Assembly: GCA_037127255.1 (NCBI GenBank) | Contig: JBANSL010000009.1 | Span: 36,849,475-36,913,474, forward strand | DNA length: 64,000 nt | Origin: Persicaria tinctoria | Taxonomy: Eukaryota > Streptophyta > Magnoliopsida > Caryophyllales > Polygonaceae | Direction: 5' to 3' | Shown: in pieces, positions 59,180 to 64,000 of the stretch | Layout of the letters: the number at the start of each line of letters is the position of its first letter | How positions within the stretch are numbered: position 1 is the first letter of the stretch | Notes under the pieces: model-generated | Told to the model about the DNA's origin: nothing | Seen by the model: the letters and a program-made list of their open reading frames with translations, nothing else | Database searches by the model: none | Position numbers and translations under genes: made by a program

Positions 59180-59197
59180 TCCCCGGCAACGGCGCCA
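59180..59197 (-). other. Primer binding site, tRNA-Asp
   Basis: On the minus strand TGGCGCCGTTGCCGGGGA, three bases inside the 5' LTR end. This is the classic tRNA-Asp primer site of Athila-like elements and sets the element orientation. Confidence 0.9.
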
Positions 59198-59200
59198 ATT

Positions 59201-61288
59201 TGTTGTTTTTGCAGGAGTAAATCGAGTATTGAAATAAATATGAAATAAAGTTCAGACTGACTTCCCTGTCTCAGCAAACAAATACAAGACTTCCTCCCGT
59301 TGTAGTAAGAGAAAAGTTAGGACCGAATCCACGAGGAAGCACGTCGGCAGTTCTCAGGTAGCTGTAAATTCTCACAGAAGCAGCAGAAAGACAGAAACAC
59401 AGAAAGGAAAGAAACAAATAAACCCGGCAAGGGCAACTAAAACAAAAGCAAAGAACAAGTAAAACAAGAAAAGACAAAGCAAAGCAAAAACGAAAAGCAA
59501 AGGCAAAGTCGTACTCGATCTCGACAACAGTTCCTCGAGATCGACAAGGGGCAAATCGACAGAAACTCCAGAAATCGACAAAAGACAGAAATTTCACTCG
59601 ACTAAGACAAACCCCTACTCGAGATCGACCACGAGCTACTCGATCTCGACCAAACTTCGTCTAGGTCGACAAGAAACAGAAAATATAAAAATGCAGATTT
59701 TCGACAGAACTTAGAAATTCGACAGAAATAAACTTCAATATATTAAAATACTTCCAAAGCCAGGGTTTCAACACCACAACGATAACCATGCAAAGTGACA
59801 CATAAAGGCATAAAAGATCATGCTTTCCATCAAATAACTTTCGTCATTAACAAATAGGCATATAGAGGCTTTCGCATAAACCCTAATTGTTACTAACCCT
59901 TTTTCACATAATTAATCCAAGTTGCATTAAGATCACTTTCGCTTCAATAATACAAACAAGGATCACCTTCAACTCTCGCAAAAGAATCATGCTTATAGGG
60001 ATAGAAGATGAATCGCACAAAAAGATCTGACCTTTATCGCATCGCCTCACATGGCCACCGTCGGGCTCACCCCAGCCCCAGAAGTGGGTGGACTACTCAC
60101 GCCTCATCGCAATCGCAGACATTGATTGATGAAAAGAACTAAATTGCATTAAAACTAAATTCAAAAGCCTTTATAATCCCGGCAATCAACTTTCGCAGAA
60201 AGCCAAAACCCTAAAAACCATAGAACTCCTAAACTACTCTACTGGAATTGCTTGTCTTGCTCTGAATTTGAATTGTTTGTGAAATTGAATCAATAAAACT
60301 GAGCCCCCTAGGGCCTTATTTATAGGCTTCATTCCCTAGCTATTCTAGGAAAGAAGATATCTATCTCTATCTAAAATTATATCTAAAACTTGAAAGGATA
60401 AATAAATTGTTTTATGGAAATAAATCTAAAAGGAAAAGATAAAACTAAATAGGGTAAGTCTTCATGATGTTGATAGATCTTGTCTCCTTGGATAGAACTT
60501 GATGGAATCGGATAGAATTTCGGCCAAATCGACTCATTCGCGCCCAAGGAATCCCAATTCTACTCGGACAGGTCTCGTCGAGAAGTTTCTGGAATCTGGT
60601 CTACTCGACCTCGACCACGGCTCGTCGACCTCGAGTAGGGTGGTTCGTCGACTGGACTTCCTCGGCTAGGTGTGCTCGACATGGCTCGGACTTGGCTCAC
60701 TGGTGCTCGTCGACCTTGACAAGCTCTTGTCGATGTCGAGTAAGACTCTTCGTCGGCTTGGTGCATCCCGCTGGCAGTGGGTTTTTCCGCGGCAACGAGT
60801 GGTCCGTTGCAGCGAGTCGAGTTGCTGGCAGCGAGTCCTGCCTGGTCGTCCTCAGCTTCTCTCCTTGTCGACTCCGGGTGTGGTGTCTGGGCTTCGTCGA
60901 TCTCGACTAGAGCTTGTCGAGATCGAGTAGGGTCCGGAGCTCGGGTTGGTCTGGCTCTCGATCAGGCTCGCTCGACGAGGATTGCTCGGACATGCTCGTC
61001 TAGGTCGAGTAGGCCTACTCGAGATCGAGTAGCCTTGACTCTCAGACTGGTTCCGCTGCTTTGACCTTGGACTTCTGTAGTGTTTTTCCGAGCTTTTCCG
61101 ACCTTCTGTAGAATTGTTGTAAAATGCCTCGATTTCTGCGAATTAAACAGAAACTGGTGTAGATTCCATAATTTGGCAAATAAACATAAACTACATAGAT
61201 TCTGTACTATCTAAACCCAAATGAATGCAATGTATACATAAATCGATATAAAAGTTACTGTAAAACATGGCAGATTCAGCTCACAACA
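59201..61288 (-). repeat. 5' LTR of the Athila-type element
   Basis: 2088 bp; plus-strand TGTTGTTTTTGCAGG ... GCTCACAACA. Partner of 52028-54125, with high identity by eye. Carries the same clusters of ctcgatctcgac words (59510-59670 and 60590-61040). Confidence 0.9.
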
Positions 61289-63002
61289 CGTAGTCGATCT
61301 CGAGGAGCCCAAGTCAAGATCGACGACGCCCCAAGAGCCTTGTCCGAGTTTGTCGAGCAGAGCACACCTACCCGAGAAGACCTAGTCGGTGAACATCCCT
61401 ACTCGATCTCGACAAGGAGTAGTCGAGATCGACGAGCGCCGTGAACCAAGTCCGAGCCACATCGAGCAGAGCTAGCCGGGAAGTCCAGTCGACGAACAAT
61501 CCTTGTCGAGGTCGACGAGCCCTTGTTGATGTCGAGTAGACCAGTCCTGGAAAACCCGTCGTCGAGGGTTGTCCTAATCGAGTTGGGATTCCTTGGGGCC
61601 GAAGGAGGAAGATTCTATCCAAATTTGATCAAGTTCTATCTATGGAAGGAGATCTATCAAGACATGAAGACTTACTTAGTTTAGATTTATCTTTTCCCCT
61701 TTAGATTTATTTCCATTATGCAATTTATTTATCTTTTATGCTTTTAGATATAATTTTAGATATAGATAGGAGATTCTATCCTTGGTTAGCAAGGACTAGA
61801 AGCCTATAAATAAAGCCCATGGGGATGGTTTTTCATTCATTCAATTTCAGAGAGAAACAAGTAGTTCCACAGATACAGTTTAGGAGTTCTAAGGTTTTTA
61901 GGGTTTTGGCTTTCAGCGAAAGTTGATTGCCGGGATTGTAAAGGCTTTTGAATTTAGTTTATGCAAGTTATTTCTTTTCATCAATCAATGTCTGCGATTG
62001 CAATGAGGCGTGAGTAGTCCACCCACTTCTGGGGATGGGGTGAGCCCGACGGTGGCCATGTGAGGTGACGCGGTAAAGGTCAAATCTTTTTGTGCAATTC
62101 ATCTTCTATCCCTCTGAGCATAATTCTTTTGCGAGAGTTGAAGGTGATCCTTGTTTGTATTATTGAAGCGAAAGTGATCTTAATGCAACTTGGATTAATT
62201 ATGTGAAAAGGGTTAGTAACAATTAGGGTTTATTCGAAAGCCTCTATATGCCTATTTGTTAATGACGAAAGTTATTTGATGGAAAGCATGATCTTTTATG
62301 CCTTTATGTGTTACTTTGCATGGTTATCGTTGTGGTGTTGATACCCTGGTCTTGGAAGTCTTTTATTATATTGAGTTTATTTCTGTCGAAAATCTGAATT
62401 CTGCATTCGAATTTTCCATTTAAAGTTTCTGTCCCCCAGTTGACATAGAGTAGAGCTTGTCGAGATCGAGTACTGCCTTTGTCGATCTCGAGTAGGAACT
62501 GGTCTAGGTCGAGTTTGGTTTTCTTTTGCTGTCGTCGATTCTGAACTTGTCTTGACATGCCTTTGTCGATCTCGAGTTGACTGTGGTCGATCTCGAGTTG
62601 CCTTGTTGCTTGTTTTCCTGTTTTCTGTTGTCGACGGACTGCTGCCGACTTACCTTTGTCGATATAGAGGACAGCTACTCGAGATCGAGTAGCTTCTGTG
62701 TCCTTGCTTTTGTTTCTGCTTTGCTTTGTCTTTTCTGTCTTCGTTTAGTTCATTGCTTTTGTTTGTTCTTTTCTGTTTTATTTGTCTTTCTTTCCTTGTT
62801 TCTGTATTTCTGTCTTTCTGCTATTCTGTCCGTGAGATCTGTTGCTACCTAAGAACTGCTGACGTGCTTCCTCGTGGATTCGATCCTGACTATTCTCTTA
62901 CTACAACGGGAGGAAGTCTTGTATTTATTTGCTGAGACAGGGAAGTCAGTCTGATCTTTATTCTATATTTATTTCATACTTGACCATCCTCCTGCAACAA
63001 CA
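61289..63002 (+). repeat. Athila-type solo LTR, right part
   Basis: Continuation of 51438-52027. It starts with the duplicated target cgtag and ends at 63002. It is the inverse of 59201-60900 with more divergence than the LTR pair shows, so it is an older copy. Clusters of tcgatctcgac/gtcgagatcgac occur at 61291-61540 and 62455-62700. Confidence 0.8.
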
Positions 63003-64000
63003 TCTTCAATGTTGGCTCGGGGAGTTGAACCTTGCTCGAGAACAAAGCATGACTCACAAAGTTGAATGAGTCTCTCTGAAGCTTCTTAGCACGAGCTCGA
63101 GTCATTGGTCCTTCTCCAAGAATAATGGGTGTGTCTGGAGCTGTAGAAGATGGCCCCGCATCAACCTCCCCTTCTTGAAAAGGATTCAACCACGAATCCA
63201 AGTCTTCATCCACGGCGAAGTAAGGGATTAGATCGGCGACGTTGAATGTAGCGCTCACGCCCATGTCTCCAGGAAGCTTCAATTGATAGGCATTGTCGCC
63301 CACTCTCCTTTTGACTTTGAATGGCCCGTCACCACGAGGTGAAAGCTTGTTCTTCTGAGCTTCTGGAAACCGCTCCTTCCTTAAGTGCACCCATACAAGA
63401 TCTCCAGGCTGAAATGTGACCAAGCGACGTCCCTTGTTGGCCTTGTTAGCATTGTATTCAGCCTTTAGCTTCAGCTTCTCACGAGTTCGTTCATGCAGCT
63501 CCTTAATGAACTCGACATGTTTACCTTCCTCAACTGATTCTTTGTCTCTCATAGGATATGGAGTAAGATCAAAAGGGGTTATTGGATTAACACCATACAC
63601 ACATTCAAATGGAGTGAGTTTTGTAGCCGAATGCATGGTTCTGGTATAAGCAAATTCCACATGGGGTAAGGCTTCTTCCCAAAGTTTCAAATTCTTCCTA
63701 ATAATGCCTCTTAGGACAGTAGCAAGGGTTCTATTAGTCACCTCAGTTTGGCCATCAGTTTGGGGGTGGCTAGAAGTAGAGAATAGCAATCTAGTTCCCA
63801 ATTTATTCCATAAAGTTCGCCAAAAATTACTTAAGAATTTCACACCCCTATCACTAACAATGGTTTTAGGCACGCCATGCAACCTAACTACTTCTCTAAA
63901 TAATAGATTAGAAACATTGGTAGCATCATCAGTTTTGTGGCATGCAATGAAATGAGCCATTTTAGAGAATCTATCCACTACCACAAATATAGAATCCCTT
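63003..64000 (-). CDS. Ty3/gypsy integrase, partial (runs off the window)
   Basis: Open minus-strand frame from the window edge. It shows the integrase catalytic triad: FVVVDRFSKMAHF (first Asp), TIVSDRGVKFLSNFWRTLW (second Asp) and HPQTDGQTEVTNRTL (Glu), with 35 residues between the second Asp and the Glu. A GPF-type C-terminal module follows (LSPRGDGPFKVKRRVG; FNVADLIPYF), then an acidic tail with GPMTRARAKKLQ. The zinc-binding HHCC region and RT lie outside the window. The frame runs into the solo LTR at 63002 and ends at 62974 within it, so its natural C-terminus is lost. No chromodomain is visible. No stop lies inside the visible part. Confidence 0.85.

Larger units (their letters stand above)
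52028..61288 (-). mobile_element. Athila-type Ty3/gypsy element, 9.26 kb, pol core deleted
   Basis: LTRs at 52028-54125 (3') and 59201-61288 (5') are nearly identical. The minus-strand primer site TGGCGCCGTTGCCGGGGA (59197-59180) matches tRNA-Asp, the primer typical of Athila/Tat-type elements. The polypurine-like taagtatggggtg precedes the 3' LTR. Flanks are cctag (52023-52027) and cgtag (61289-61293), a 5-bp duplication with one mismatch. Inside, gag and protease are followed by a repeat-rich linker and an integrase-end-like piece. RT, RNase H and the integrase catalytic core are missing. Confidence 0.88.

Noticed and set aside
1..64000. CRISPR arrays, bacterial operons, riboswitches
   Set aside because: No regular direct-repeat/spacer arrays or compact gene clusters. 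Introns, LTR elements and plant-type repeats show a plant nuclear genome.

Overview
This is a plant nuclear window made almost entirely of nested, decayed transposable elements, with no intact host gene that I can support. The evidence for a flowering plant (probably a dicot) is the set of families present: Ty1/copia, Ty3/gypsy with tRNA-iMet and tRNA-Asp primer sites, an Athila-type element, MULEs with OTU and plant-mobile-domain (PMD) genes, hAT elements, TRIMs, a LINE RNase H remnant, and a TTTAGGG telomere-type tract. I cannot name the species.

Layout. 1-3945: remnant of a plus-strand copia element ending in a short 3' LTR; its body carries many short hairpin-like units around a CCCGAAG core. 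4.5-7.0 kb: minus-strand exon-like pieces of one or two unidentified host genes. 7126-17239: a solo gypsy LTR (5-bp target duplication atata), split by a 6.75-kb MULE-like repeat-rich element (9-bp duplication) and a 0.66-kb hAT (8-bp duplication) that contains a tRNA-derived SINE-like segment. 17.3-18.7 kb: a LINE RNase H fragment and an eIF3b pseudogene fragment. 18708-33204: a 14.5-kb minus-strand LARD-like gypsy element with ~3.2-kb LTRs (duplication actat) and no recognisable pol, split by a related 2.9-kb solo LTR (duplication atcac). 33.2-37.0 kb: very AT-rich repeats. 37.0-38.7 kb: inverted LTR ends and a gypsy gag pseudogene.

39340-45390: a 6-kb MULE on the minus strand carrying a PMD gene and a transposase-OTU protease gene. 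Spliced reading frames can be followed across introns, but the transposase has lost the segment holding its first two catalytic aspartates. 45.4-49.2 kb: nested hAT-like elements and LTR/TRIM fragments. 49800-50308: a complete TRIM. 50.6-64.0 kb: an outer gypsy element (integrase at the right edge, minus strand), split by an Athila-type solo LTR (plus orientation), itself split by a 9.3-kb Athila-type element (minus orientation) with gag and protease but no RT, RNase H or integrase core.

The most unusual signals are: (1) a 10-16 bp CTCGATCTCGAC / GTCGAGATCGAC motif amplified both in the Athila LTRs and, in frame as LVEID/LVDLD peptides, in its coding region; (2) the PMD plus transposase-OTU MULE; (3) the hairpin grammar of the copia body; (4) the MULE-like element at 7.4-14.1 kb, whose terminal palindrome recurs in an internal tandem array and which is saturated with the word TGTCAGCA.
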